NCBI GenBank assembly: GCA_050486285.1
Contig: JBJHCZ010000013.1
Location: 13,650-77,649, forward strand
Reading direction: 5' to 3'
DNA length: 64,000 nt
Source: JAITWN01 sp050486285
GTDB lineage: Bacteria; Pseudomonadota; Gammaproteobacteria; SZUA-140
A program made the position numbers and the translations under genes. The stretch's first letter is position 1; every line of letters begins with the position of its first letter. The notes below the pieces were generated by a model. That model worked only from the letters and a program-made list of their open reading frames with translations, did no database searches and was not told where the DNA came from. Positions 36,522 through 48,358 of the stretch are shown piece after piece.

Positions 36522-37289
36522 TCAGATGAAAAATTCCGCGACGACCGGCGTGTGGTCCGACGGCCGCTCCCAGCCGCGCGGGGCCTTGTCGATGGCGGCG
36601 TCCTTGATCAGGGTGCAGAGGTCCCGGCTCGCGAGGACATGGTCGATGCGCAGGCCGATGTTGCGCTTGAAGCCGTTCATCCGGTAGTCCCACCAGCTGA
36701 ATGCAGTCTCATCGGGATGCTGCAGGCGGAAGGTGTCGCACAGGCCAAGCTCGAGCAGGCGGCGAAAGGCCGCGCGCTCGGCCTCGCTGAACAGCACCTT
36801 GCCTTCCCAGGCCGCCGGATCGTGGACGTCGATCGGCTCGGGCGCGACATTGAAGTCGCCGAGCACGATAAATCGAGTATGCGCGCGCAGCTCGCTTTCG
36901 ATATGCGCAGTGACCTTGTCGAGCCAGTCGAGCTTGTAGCGATACTTGTCGGAGCCGACGCTCTCGCCGTTCGGCACGTAGAGGTTCAGGATACGCACGC
37001 CGCCGATCGTCGCGCCGAGGATGCGGCGCTGCGGGTCGTCGAGTCCGGGGATATCGCGAATCACCTCCGTCGCTTCACCCCTGCTCAGGATCGCGACGCC
37101 GTTGTAGGTCTTCTGCCCGGCAAAGACCGCCGAGTAACCGGCCGCGCGGATCTCTTCGAGCGGGAACTGCTCGTCCTGCAGCTTGATCTCCTGGATCGCG
37201 AGCACGTCCGGTTGCGCGTCGGCGAGCCATTGCAGCACCTGCGGCAGCCGCACCCGCAGCGAATTGACGTTCCAGCTCGCGACCCGCAT
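36522..37289 (-). CDS. xthA: Exodeoxyribonuclease III
   Basis: The 255-residue AP endonuclease/3'-5' exonuclease acts in base-excision repair. Catalytic motifs: WNVNSLRVRLPQVLQWL (Asn7-type), AIQEIKLQDEQFP (Glu near 34), GDFNVAPEPIDVHDP (Asp and Asn near 150) and RPSDHTPVVAEF (Asp-His at the end). The stop codon TGA is formed by a GGGGTCAGA repeat fragment on the plus strand (36518-36526). It is divergent from fadE. Confidence 0.96.
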   Translation of the reverse strand: MRVASWNVNSLRVRLPQVLQWLADAQPDVLAIQEIKLQDEQFPLEEIRAAGYSAVFAGQKTYNGVAILSRGEATEVIRDIPGLDDPQRRILGATIGGVRILNLYVPNGESVGSDKYRYKLDWLDKVTAHIESELRAHTRFIVLGDFNVAPEPIDVHDPAAWEGKVLFSEAERAAFRRLLELGLCDTFRLQHPDETAFSWWDYRMNGFKRNIGLRIDHVLASRDLCTLIKDAAIDKAPRGWERPSDHTPVVAEFFI

Positions 37290-37494
37290 CTTGTACTTAA
37301 GCCTTTGTTTGGGTTTGATAACCGGGTACAGTAAGCGGCATTGTGGCCGATAACCTCGACGGACCGCACAGTCGCTGTCACAGCGACCGGTTAAAGTGGC
37401 GGTTGGATTATCCGTGCGCCGTCGTCGCTGCCGGCATCACGGGATGATAGCACTCCGCACCGGGGTTGCCGACCGGCGCGCTGGAGGCAACGAC
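37290..37494. promoter_or_regulatory. Divergent regulatory region of xthA and the beta-oxidation operon
   Basis: These 205 bp hold the promoters of both operons. The clearest element is a perfect inverted repeat GTCGCTG-TCA-CAGCGAC (37371-37387), about 108 bp before the fadE start, followed by CCGGTTAAAGTGG. Its form fits a dimeric repressor operator. I cannot name the regulator. Confidence 0.45.
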
Positions 37495-39927
37495 ATGACG
37501 ACGCTGTTCGCACTGCTTGCCTTGCTCGCCATCCTTTGGGCGCTGGCCTTCATTCGCGTCCCGCTGCCGTTCTCGACCGCGATCATCGCGTTGACGCTGG
37601 TCGGGCTGACGCTGTGGTCGCCGCTCGGCGGCTTCTTGCTGTTCGTGCTGTGGCTGCTGTTCCTGGCCATGGCGATCCCCCTCAATGTCACGACGCTGCG
37701 CCGGCAGTGGTTCACCGCGCCGGCGTTGAAGCAGTTCCGCCGCATCATGCCGGCGATGTCGCGCACCGAACGCGAGGCGCTCGAGGCCGGGACCGTGTGG
37801 TGGGAGGGCGAGATATTCAGCGGCAAACCGGAATGGCAACGCCTGCTGAACATGCCGGCGCCGCGCCTGTCGCCCGAGGAGCAGGCCTTCATCGACGGCC
37901 CGCTCGACGAGCTGTGCCGGATGCTCGAGGACTGGCGCATCACCGACGAATATCACGACCTGCCGCCCGAGGTCTGGCGCTTCATCAAGGACAAGGGTTT
38001 CTTCGGCATGATCATCCCGCGCGAGTACGGCGGCCTCGGCTTCTCGGCGCTCGCGCATTCGCAGGTGGTCATGAAACTGTCGACACGCAGCATCACCGCG
38101 GCGGTCACGGTGATGGTGCCGAACTCGCTCGGCCCGGCCGAGTTGCTGCTGCACTACGGGACCGACGCTCAGAAGGCGCGCTATCTGCGCCGGCTCGCGC
38201 GCGGCGAGGAGGTGCCGTGCTTCGCGCTGACCGGTCCCGAGGCCGGCAGCGACGCGGCGAGCATCCCCGATCGCGGCATCGTCTGTCGCGGAGAATTCAA
38301 CGGCGAGGAGATCACCGGCATTCGCCTGAACTGGGAGAAGCGCTATATCACGCTCGGTCCGGTCGCAACGGTGCTCGGGCTTGCTTTCAAGCTCTACGAT
38401 CCCGATCGCCTGCTCGGCGAGCAGCAGGAATACGGCATCACGCTGGCGCTGATCCCGACCGACACCCCAGGCATCGAGATCGGCGAGCGCCATGCGCCGC
38501 TGAACCAGGCCTTCCAGAACGGACCGAATCGCGGCAAGGACGTCTTCATCCCGCTCGACTGGGTCATCGGCGGCAGCGACGGGCTCGGCGAAGGCTGGCG
38601 CATGCTGATGGAATCGCTCGCGGCCGGCCGTTCGATCTCGCTGCCGGCGCTCGCGACCGGCGCCGGCAAGCTCGCCTGCCGTTACACCGGCGCCTATGCA
38701 CGCATTCGCCGCCAGTTCCACCAGCCGATCGGCCGCTTCGAGGGCGTCGAGGAGGCGCTCGCGCGCATCGCCGGCAATACCTGGCTGATGGACGCCGCGC
38801 GCATCATGACCGCGCAGGCCGTCGACCAGGGCGAGAAGCCGGCGGTGGCCTCGGCGATCGTCAAGTATCACCTGACCGAGCGCATGCGCCAGGTCGTCAA
38901 CGATGCGATGGACGTGCAGGGCGGCAGCGGCATCTGCATGGGCCCGCGCAACCTGATCGGTCGCGTCTACCAGGCGGTGCCGATCAGCATCACCGTCGAG
39001 GGCGCGAACATCCTGACCCGCAGCCTGATCATCTTCGGCCAGGGCGCGATCCGCTGTCACCCGTATGTGCTGAAGGAGATGCGCGCCGCAGCCGAACAGG
39101 ATCCGGTGCGCGCGCTCGATGATTTCGACGCCGCGTTGTTCGGGCATGCCGGCTTCATCGTCAGCAATGCCGCGCGCGCGCTGTGGCTCGGTCTCGGCGG
39201 CGATCGCCTGCTGCCGGTACCGGGCGCGGCCGAGGCGCGGCGCTATTACCAGCGGGCGACGCGGCTGTCCTCGGCCTTTGCGCTCGCCGCCGACGCCGCG
39301 ATGCTGACGCTTGGCGGCGAGCTGAAGCGCCGCGAAAAACTGTCCGGCCGACTCGCCGACGTGCTGAGCCAGCTCTATCTGGTGTCGGCCGCGCTGCGCC
39401 ATTACGAGGACCAGGGTCGGCTGAAGGAAGACCTGCCCCTGCTGCGCTGGGCCTGCGACGATGCCCTGCATGTCGCCGAAGACCGGCTCTACGAATTGCT
39501 GCGCAACTTTCCCGATCGACGCATCGGGGCGCTGCTGTGCGGCCTGATCTTCCCGCTCGGCCGGCGTCTCAGGGCGCCGGCCGACACGCTCGGACATGAG
39601 GTCGCGTCGACGATCCTGGGGCCGGGGGCTGCGCGCGACCGCCTGACGCTCGGCACCTTCCTGACCGACGACATCCGCCGCGCAATCGGCCGCATCGACG
39701 CCGCGCTCGAACGGGTCGTCGCCGCCGAGCCGGTCGACCGCAAGCTGCGCGCTGCTGCAAAGGAAGGGCGCATAGCGAACGGCAGCGATGACGCGCTGCT
39801 CGAACAGGGCCTCGCTGCCGGGGTGGTCGACGCGGACGAGGCGGAGCGGTATCGTAAGGCACAGGCCGCGCGCCGCGACGTGATCACCGTCGATGCGTTC
39901 CCGGCCGATCGCTGGCAACGCGGATAA
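37495..39927 (+). CDS. fadE: Acyl-CoA dehydrogenase FadE
   Basis: About 810 residues from ATG 37495, with GGAGG 7 nt upstream. Two or three N-terminal hydrophobic helices (about 2-65) anchor it, as in E. coli FadE (814 residues). The flavin dehydrogenase core spans about 110-520 (FALTGPEAGSDAASI, GFFGMIIPREYGGLGFSALA, MDVQGGSGICMG), followed by the DUF1974 C-terminal domain. It performs the first oxidation of each beta-oxidation cycle, making trans-2-enoyl-CoA. It is the first gene of a five-gene fatty-acid degradation operon. Confidence 0.95.
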   Translation: MTTLFALLALLAILWALAFIRVPLPFSTAIIALTLVGLTLWSPLGGFLLFVLWLLFLAMAIPLNVTTLRRQWFTAPALKQFRRIMPAMSRTEREALEAGTVWWEGEIFSGKPEWQRLLNMPAPRLSPEEQAFIDGPLDELCRMLEDWRITDEYHDLPPEVWRFIKDKGFFGMIIPREYGGLGFSALAHSQVVMKLSTRSITAAVTVMVPNSLGPAELLLHYGTDAQKARYLRRLARGEEVPCFALTGPEAGSDAASIPDRGIVCRGEFNGEEITGIRLNWEKRYITLGPVATVLGLAFKLYDPDRLLGEQQEYGITLALIPTDTPGIEIGERHAPLNQAFQNGPNRGKDVFIPLDWVIGGSDGLGEGWRMLMESLAAGRSISLPALATGAGKLACRYTGAYARIRRQFHQPIGRFEGVEEALARIAGNTWLMDAARIMTAQAVDQGEKPAVASAIVKYHLTERMRQVVNDAMDVQGGSGICMGPRNLIGRVYQAVPISITVEGANILTRSLIIFGQGAIRCHPYVLKEMRAAAEQDPVRALDDFDAALFGHAGFIVSNAARALWLGLGGDRLLPVPGAAEARRYYQRATRLSSAFALAADAAMLTLGGELKRREKLSGRLADVLSQLYLVSAALRHYEDQGRLKEDLPLLRWACDDALHVAEDRLYELLRNFPDRRIGALLCGLIFPLGRRLRAPADTLGHEVASTILGPGAARDRLTLGTFLTDDIRRAIGRIDAALERVVAAEPVDRKLRAAAKEGRIANGSDDALLEQGLAAGVVDADEAERYRKAQAARRDVITVDAFPADRWQRG

Positions 39928-39939
39928 TCTCGCATTCCG

Positions 39940-41275
39940 ATGAAACAGCCGGTCTACATCGTCGATGGCCTGCGCACGCCGTTCCTGAAGGCGAAGGGCG
40001 GGCCGGGGCCGTTCGCGGCCGCCGATCTCGCGATCGGCGCCGGTCGCGCGCTGCTTGCGCGTCAGCCCTTCGAACCGTCTCAGCTCGACGAGGCGATCCT
40101 CGGTTGCGTGATGCCCGGGCCGGACGAGGCCAACATCGCCCGGGTCGTCGCGCTGCGGCTGGGCTGCGGTCATGCCGTCACCGCGTATACCGTGCAGCGC
40201 AATTGCGCCTCCGGCATGCAGGCGCTCGACAACGCCTTCATCGATATCGCCGACGGCCGCGCCGATCTCGTGCTTGCCGGCGGTGTCGAGGCGATGAGTC
40301 ATGCGCCGGTGCTGCTCGGGTCCGACATGGTGCGCTGGCTCGCCGACTGGAACGGCGCGAAGAACACGCGCGCGCGATTGCGCGCGCTCGGGCGGCTGCG
40401 GCCGCAGCACCTGAAACCGGTCATTGCACTCTTGCGCGGTCTCACCGATCCGGTCGTCGGCCTGTCGATGGGGCAGACCGCCGAGAACCTCGCCTGGCGC
40501 TTCGACATCGCGCGCGAGCGCATGGATGCCTTTGCCGCCGAGAGTCATCGCCGCCTCGCCGCGGCGCAGGACGCGGGACGCCTCGCGGACGAGATCGAAT
40601 ACCTCTATGACGCGAGCGGCAACGCGCATGTGCACGACGACGGCCTGCGCCGCGACACCTCGATGGACAAGCTCGCGAAACTGAAACCGGTATTCGACCG
40701 CGGCTTCGGCAATGTCACCGCCGGCAACAGCGCCCAGGTCACCGACGGCGCCGCGCTGCTCGTGCTCGCGAGCGCGCGCGCGGTCGAGCGTCACGGCCTG
40801 CCGGTGCTGGCACGCATCCGCGACTGCGCCTGGGCCGGGCTCGATCCCGCGCAGATGGGGCTCGGCCCCGCGCATGCGGTCGTGCCGCTGCTCGAGCGCG
40901 ACCGGCTCACGCCCGGCGACATCGATTTCTGGGAGATCAACGAGGCCTTCGCCGCGCAGGTGATCGCGGTGCTCGAGGCCTGGAAGAGTCCTGACTACTG
41001 CCGCAAGGAGCTCGGCCTGCCCGGCGCACTCGGCGACATCGACCCGGCGCGCCTCAACGTCGACGGCGGCGCGATCGCACTCGGTCATCCGGTCGGCGCG
41101 AGCGGCGCGCGCATCGTACTGCATCTCGCCCATGTGCTGAAACGAGAAGGCGCGCGCCTCGGCATCGCGACGCTGTGCATCGGCGGCGGCCAGGGCGGCG
41201 CGATGCTGATCGAGAACGAGGACATGGGTACGCGGAGCGAGGCCCCGGAGTTCGATCTGCCGGAAGGGGGCGAGG

Positions 41276-41286
<11 letters not shown>
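39940..41286 (+). CDS. fadI: 3-ketoacyl-CoA thiolase (FadI-type acetyl-CoA C-acyltransferase)
   Basis: The 448-residue thiolase cleaves 3-ketoacyl-CoA to acetyl-CoA and a shortened acyl-CoA. The nucleophile is C89 in VQRNCASGMQALDNA, the histidine is in IALGHPVGASGAR (near 382) and the second cysteine in TLCIGGGQGGAML (near 413). Length fits the FadI/trifunctional-beta type rather than FadA (about 390). It starts 13 bp after fadE and overlaps the next gene by 11 nt. Confidence 0.94.
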
Positions 41287-43309
<2,023 letters not shown>

Positions 43310-43345
43310 AATCACAGGTACGGACGCAGACGAAAGGGACCGCAC

Positions 43346-45145
43346 ATGCAATCAGGCCCGACGGACCTGATCGACTTCGACGGCATCGACAGCCTTGCCG
43401 CGTTGTTTGTCGAGCGCATGCGGCGCTCGCCCGAGGCCGAGGCCTATGGCTGGTTCGACGGCCAGCGCGGTCAGTGGACGAAGGCGAGCTGGCGCGAGAT
43501 GGACGGACGCGTCGCGCGCTGGCAGGCCGCGCTGCGCGCCGAAGGCCTCGCGCCCGGCGACCGCGTTGCGCTGATGCTGCAGAACGGTATCGACTGGGTC
43601 AGCTTCGATCTCGCCGCGCTCGGCCTCGGGCTCGTCGTCGTGCCGGTGTTCGCGAACGACCGCCCGGACAATGTCGCCTACATCATTCGCCAGACCGGGG
43701 CGCGCCTGCTCCTGATTGGCGACAGCGAACATACCGATGAACTGTGCGAGACGCTGGCGCCGTTCTCCGAGCTGCGTATCGTCGTGCGCGGCGAGACCGA
43801 CGAGCGCGACGCGCGCCGGGTCGCGCTCGGCAACTGGTTGCCGGAGAGCGCGGGGCAGGGCTTCGAGGCGATCGCGGCGAGGCCCGACGATGTCGCGACG
43901 ATCGTGTTCACGTCCGGCACGGTCGGCCGCCCGAAGGGCGTCATGCTGAGCCATCGCAACATCCTGTGGAACGCCTGGGCCTCGTTCCACGCGAACACCG
44001 TCTATACCAACGACCTGTTCCTGTCTTTCCTGCCGCTGTCGCATATGCTCGAGCGCACCACCGGCTACTATCTGCCGATGATGGCCGGCGCGACCGTCGC
44101 CTTCGCGCGTTCGGTCGCGCAGCTTGCGGAGGACCTGCCGGTCGTGAAGCCGACGGTGCTGATCTCGGTGCCGCGCATCTACGAGCGCGTACACGCGAAG
44201 CTGACTGCGCAGATGGCCGAGCGTTCGGGCATCGCCCGCGCGCTGTTCAACGCCGCGGTCTGCATCGGCTGGATGCGCTTCGAGCATGCGCAGGGCCGCG
44301 GCGGCTGGCGGCCGTCGTTCCTGCTGTGGCCGCTGTTGCACCGGCTGGTCGCGAGCAAGGTGCTGGCGCGACTCGGCGGCCGCATCCGCATCGCGGTGTG
44401 CGGCGGCGCGCCGCTGTCGACCGAGGTCGCGCGCGTGTTCATCGGACTCGGCCTGCCGGTCGTGCAGGGCTACGGCATGACCGAACTCGCGCCGGTCGTC
44501 AGCGGCAACAGCATCGACGACAATGATCCCGCCAGCGTCGGCCGTCCGCTGCGCGATGTCGAGCTGCGGCTCGGCGACAACGGCGAGCTGCACGTCAGGA
44601 GTCCGGGCATGATGAGTGCGTATCTGAACGACCCCGAGGCGACCGCGAAGACGATCGACCGCGGCGGCTGGCTGCACACCGGCGACAAGGCCGACATCCG
44701 CGGCGGCCGGCTCTATCTCACCGGTCGCCTCAAGGACATCATCGTGCTGTCGAACGGAGAGAAGCTGCCGCCCGACGACATGGAACTCGCGATCGCGCGC
44801 GATCCGCTGTTCGACCAGGTCATGGTCGTCGGCGAGGGCAAGCCCTATCTCGCCGCGCTGGTCGTGCTGAACACGGAGCAGTGGCCGGCCTTCGCGAAGC
44901 GCCATGGCCTCGATCCCGGCGATCCGAAGGCGCTGACCAGCAGCCGGGTGCAGGACGAGGTCTGCAAGCGCATCGGCGCGATGATGCGCGAATTCCCGGG
45001 CTACGCCCAGGTGCGCCGCTGCGCACTGACGCTGGAGCCCTGGTCGGTCGAGAACGGACTGCTGACGCCGACGCTGAAGTTGCGGCGTGCGCAGGTCGTG
45101 GACAGGCTGCGCGACGAGGTCGCGCGCCTCTACGCGGGACATTGA
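43346..45145 (+). CDS. Long-chain fatty-acid CoA ligase (AMP-forming)
   Basis: The 599-residue adenylate-forming enzyme activates fatty acids with ATP and CoA. Motifs: TIVFTSGTVGRPKGVMLSHR (phosphate loop near 190), VQGYGMTELAPVVS (near 373), GWLHTGDKADI (near 440) and GRLKDIIVLSNGEKLPP with its lysine. Length and order resemble FAA1/bubblegum-type long-chain ligases more than FadD. Its place in the operon makes it the entry enzyme of the pathway. Confidence 0.92.
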   Translation: MQSGPTDLIDFDGIDSLAALFVERMRRSPEAEAYGWFDGQRGQWTKASWREMDGRVARWQAALRAEGLAPGDRVALMLQNGIDWVSFDLAALGLGLVVVPVFANDRPDNVAYIIRQTGARLLLIGDSEHTDELCETLAPFSELRIVVRGETDERDARRVALGNWLPESAGQGFEAIAARPDDVATIVFTSGTVGRPKGVMLSHRNILWNAWASFHANTVYTNDLFLSFLPLSHMLERTTGYYLPMMAGATVAFARSVAQLAEDLPVVKPTVLISVPRIYERVHAKLTAQMAERSGIARALFNAAVCIGWMRFEHAQGRGGWRPSFLLWPLLHRLVASKVLARLGGRIRIAVCGGAPLSTEVARVFIGLGLPVVQGYGMTELAPVVSGNSIDDNDPASVGRPLRDVELRLGDNGELHVRSPGMMSAYLNDPEATAKTIDRGGWLHTGDKADIRGGRLYLTGRLKDIIVLSNGEKLPPDDMELAIARDPLFDQVMVVGEGKPYLAALVVLNTEQWPAFAKRHGLDPGDPKALTSSRVQDEVCKRIGAMMREFPGYAQVRRCALTLEPWSVENGLLTPTLKLRRAQVVDRLRDEVARLYAGH

Positions 45146-45146
45146 T

Positions 45147-45548
45147 ATGACGGACAAACCGCCGATGGCCGTACTGCCCGACAAGCCGCCGACCCTGCGG
45201 GTGCTGGCGATGCCGACCGACACCAACGCCGCCGGCGACATCTTCGGCGGCTGGATCATGTCGCAGGTCGATATCGCCGGCAGCGTCGCCGCCTACCGCC
45301 GCGCGAAGGGCCGCGTCGTCACCGTTGCGGTGAATTCCTTCCAGTTCCACCAGCCGGTCTTCATCGGTGACCTGATCAGCTGCTATGCCGAGGTCACCCG
45401 CGTCGGCCGCAGCTCGCTGACCGTGCACGTCGAGGTCTACGCAGAGCGCAACCGCCAGGTCGAGGAATGCATCAAGGTCACCGAGGCGACGCTGACCTAT
45501 GTTGCGATCGACAAGCATCGCAAACCCCGCCCGGTCGAAGCGCCGTAA
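45147..45548 (+). CDS. Acyl-CoA thioesterase (YciA/hotdog family)
   Basis: About 133 residues from ATG 45147, directly after the ligase. The hotdog fold is marked by AMPTDTNAAGDIFGGWIMSQ, with the catalytic Asp in NAAGDIFGG, and FHQPVFIGDLISCYAEV. YciA-type enzymes hydrolyse acyl-CoA to free acid and CoA. As the last gene of the beta-oxidation operon it may release CoA when intermediates pile up. Confidence 0.9.
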   Translation: MTDKPPMAVLPDKPPTLRVLAMPTDTNAAGDIFGGWIMSQVDIAGSVAAYRRAKGRVVTVAVNSFQFHQPVFIGDLISCYAEVTRVGRSSLTVHVEVYAERNRQVEECIKVTEATLTYVAIDKHRKPRPVEAP

Positions 45549-45649
45549 CCCGGATATTTTCTACATTCAATTACTTAGGATGCGTGAGTCCACCGCACCG
45601 TATCAGCACACGCCCCCGGCCCGATTAGCTGCCGTCTTCATTATGTCCC

Positions 45650-45677
45650 GGGTGGCCAAATAGCAGTTGGCCATCCC
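45650..45677. terminator. Stem-loop in the gap after the thioesterase gene
   Basis: The 174-bp gap 45549-45722 holds GGGTGGCCAA-ATAGCAG-TTGGCCATCCC, an about 10-bp stem with one wobble. No T-run follows. Otherwise the gap shows only a short AT-rich stretch at 45555-45580. Confidence 0.4.
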
Positions 45678-45722
45678 CCCTGATCGCGGTAAGCTCAGAT
45701 CCCCTGACCCCCCAGAAATAAG

Positions 45723-47870
45723 GTGTCCGCCGTGGGCACGACTACACACTCACAGGGGCTGTTTCGCCGGGCTGTATCGATTACCGCACTCTTCGCGGGA
45801 ATTTCACTCGTCGGCTATCTCGCCGGCTGCGGCGGCGGGTCCGGTTCGGCAACCGGCGACCCACCCGTCCTTGCCGCGGTCGCCCATGTCAGCAAACTCC
45901 CTGAACAGAAGGCCTACGGGCGCGGCGAACCGGTCGCGATCTCGGTCGTGGTCCTCGATGAGCAAGGCGAGGTCATCCCGGAGGCCGCAGTCGGCCTGTC
46001 CAGCGATCCGCCCGCGGACCAGCAGGTCGACAACCTCTTCGTATTCCTGCAGGACGGCACCTACACGATCACCGCGACGGTGGAGGGCAATACCGTCGGC
46101 GGCTTGCCGGTGGCGGCATCGACCGAGGTCGTCATCGACGGGGTCGGTCCGGCGATCGCCTGCGCGACGCCGGTCGACGGCGCAGTGCTGGAGCAGGAGC
46201 CGGGCGAGATCCTGTTTGCCGGTTCGGTCGACAACAGCAATGGTGTCAGTGCGTTGCTTGTCAACGGGGAGGCGGTTGCGGTCGACGAATCGGGCGGCTT
46301 CAATACGATGCTCGACGCGGACTGGGGCATCAACTTCGTCGACATATCAGTGGCCGACGACATCGGCAACGAATCGACGCGCGTCTGCGCATTTCTGTTG
46401 TCCGGGACCTGGGCGCCGGACACGCAACTGCTCTCGAATGCCGTCAGCCAGCGGATGGCCCAGGCGGTCTTCGATGACGGCAACCGTGAGGATGGTCTCG
46501 ACTCCCTGGCCGATCTCCTCCATGCCGTGCTGAACAGCGCGGGCTTGGGCAATGCCGTGCACAGTGCGCTACTCGCGATGAATCCGCTAAAGGATTCCTG
46601 TGATCAAACCGGGATACTTGGAAATTGCCTGATTCATACGCGGATCAGATATCTGAATCGTGAGTTTCTCGGTCCCCATAGCTCCGCTCTGACACTGGTG
46701 ACCAACGGCGCCAGGAGCGTCAGCACGGTCAGGAATGTCCGGAATCGTCTCCGGATCGACGGCCATGTTCTCGGTATACCGTTCGATACCACCGGCTGGG
46801 TGACCTACAGCACGAACACTATCGACGCAATCTACGATACCGGTATTTCCCAGGGGAATCCGCGGGTCACACTGCGGCCGGGTTCCGTGAGCGTGGCAAC
46901 CGGTGCGATCAGTACGGACTTCAGTGGTCTCTCAGGGGCGGTGATCGATATCACGACCACGTTCTTTCAGGGTACCTTGCGCAACCTGGTCAGGAATTTG
47001 ATCCGCGACTATCTGCTCAATGATTTCGGCTCGGTGCTCGACGGGGTCATCTCTGGACTCGACGTTCACAATATCGAAGGCGCGTATCTCGCACGGTTGC
47101 CGGGGGATCCGGCCACGGTCGGCGTGAGCTTCTCGACCGGATTCAGCTCGGTGAACACCAGTGCTGCCCGGATGCTCGGCGGTATCGGCACGCAGTTCCG
47201 CTCGACGCCCGCGCATGCCCGACCGGTGCCCGGCGCGCCGGTACCGTCAGGGAACCGCTTGTTCACGGAAAGCGGGCAGCCGATGCTGACGGCCGTCCAT
47301 ACCGGGGTCTTCAACCAGGCGCTGTTCGCCGTCTGGCGCGGCGGATATCTCGATATGTCCCTCGACGGCGGCGATCTTGCGGGCCTGGTCCCGGTCGGCG
47401 CCGCGCTCGAAGTATCGGCGAGTCTGCCGCCGACCGCGACGCTGCGCGATGATGACCGTCTGGTGCTGTCGCTCGGCGCCGTCAATTACGATCTCGGGTA
47501 TCCGGCGCTGCTCGCGGAACCGGTCTCGGGCAGTCTCGGCGGGCGGGTCAGTTGCGCGCTCAGCCTCGCGGATCGCGAGCTGATACTGGACGACTGCATG
47601 ACCGACGAGTTGTTTCTCAGCACCGGAGCCACGGCCCTCGATCCGCAGACCCGGCTCGATCTCGAGACGATGCTGACGGACATCCTGAACGGCCTGTTGC
47701 GGGAGACGCTGGAAGCAGCCTTGCCGGCCTTGCCGATCCCGGGTTTACCGCTGCCGAATTCCGTATCGACGTTTGGCCTGCCGGCCGGAGAGGTACTGGG
47801 TGTCGTGAACCCGGCGCTGCGACTGAGCGGCGATCATGTCGTCGTCGAAGGCGCGTTCGGCTTGCAATAG
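45723..47870 (+). CDS. Large lipoprotein of unknown function with a possible TULIP/BPI-like fold
   Basis: The 715-residue protein has a lipoprotein signal (lipobox YLAGC, Cys36) and a Gly/Ser linker. Residues about 45-225 look like two beta-sandwich domains (EPVAISVVVLDEQGEVIPEA, then VDNSNGVSALLVNGEAVAV). From about 280 onward amphipathic stretches such as FQGTLRNLVRNLIRDYLLND alternate with strands. The C-terminal pattern (LPALPIPGLPLPNSVSTFGL, then DHVVVEGAFG) recalls BPI/TULIP lipid-binding proteins. Start is GTG 45723 (GTG 45732 also possible). It follows the fatty-acid operon on the same strand. The TULIP reading is inference. Confidence 0.7.
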   Translation: MSAVGTTTHSQGLFRRAVSITALFAGISLVGYLAGCGGGSGSATGDPPVLAAVAHVSKLPEQKAYGRGEPVAISVVVLDEQGEVIPEAAVGLSSDPPADQQVDNLFVFLQDGTYTITATVEGNTVGGLPVAASTEVVIDGVGPAIACATPVDGAVLEQEPGEILFAGSVDNSNGVSALLVNGEAVAVDESGGFNTMLDADWGINFVDISVADDIGNESTRVCAFLLSGTWAPDTQLLSNAVSQRMAQAVFDDGNREDGLDSLADLLHAVLNSAGLGNAVHSALLAMNPLKDSCDQTGILGNCLIHTRIRYLNREFLGPHSSALTLVTNGARSVSTVRNVRNRLRIDGHVLGIPFDTTGWVTYSTNTIDAIYDTGISQGNPRVTLRPGSVSVATGAISTDFSGLSGAVIDITTTFFQGTLRNLVRNLIRDYLLNDFGSVLDGVISGLDVHNIEGAYLARLPGDPATVGVSFSTGFSSVNTSAARMLGGIGTQFRSTPAHARPVPGAPVPSGNRLFTESGQPMLTAVHTGVFNQALFAVWRGGYLDMSLDGGDLAGLVPVGAALEVSASLPPTATLRDDDRLVLSLGAVNYDLGYPALLAEPVSGSLGGRVSCALSLADRELILDDCMTDELFLSTGATALDPQTRLDLETMLTDILNGLLRETLEAALPALPIPGLPLPNSVSTFGLPAGEVLGVVNPALRLSGDHVVVEGAFGLQ

Positions 47871-47876
47871 ACGGCA

Positions 47877-48314
47877 CTATTCCCCGATATCCTCGTTCCA
47901 CAACTCCGGCCTTGCTGCGATGAATTCCTTCATCAGCGCGATGCACGCCGGGTCCTGGACCACCTCGATCTCGACGCCGCGACTCCGCAGCCAGTCTTCC
48001 TCGCCCATGAAGGTCTGGTTCTCGCCGACGACGACGCGCGGGATGCCGTAGAGCAGGATCGCGCCGCTGCACATCGAGCAGGGCGACAGCGTCGTGTAGA
48101 TCACCGACTCGCGGTAGACCCTGGCCGGATGGCGGCCGGCGTTTTCGAGCGCATCCATCTCACCGTGCAGCACCGGGCTGCCGTTCTGCACGCGCCGATT
48201 GTGGCCGCGGCCGATGATGCGGCCCTCGTGCACCAGCACCGAGCCGATCGGTATGCCGCCCTCGTCGCGCCCGCGGCGTGCCTCGTCGAGGGCTGCTTTC
48301 AGAAAGGGATCCAT
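47877..48314 (-). CDS. Yeast-type (Fcy1-like) cytosine deaminase
   Basis: About 145 residues from ATG 48314 (MDPFLKAALDEARRG); the frame extends upstream and ATG 48332 is possible. The zinc site is complete: HGEMDALENAGR (His and catalytic Glu) and TTLSPCSMCSGAILLYG (two Cys). The sequence YGIPRVVVGEN and the end RPELWNEDIGE are the pattern of fungal cytosine deaminase, not of TadA or GuaD. It would convert cytosine to uracil. It ends 6 bp from the convergent lipoprotein gene. A degraded second copy of its 3' end lies at 52495-52569. Confidence 0.88.
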   Translation of the reverse strand: MDPFLKAALDEARRGRDEGGIPIGSVLVHEGRIIGRGHNRRVQNGSPVLHGEMDALENAGRHPARVYRESVIYTTLSPCSMCSGAILLYGIPRVVVGENQTFMGEEDWLRSRGVEIEVVQDPACIALMKEFIAARPELWNEDIGE

Positions 48315-48358
48315 AGGGAAAGGATAGCGCATCTCGGCGGGCCGATCGCCCGGGGCGG

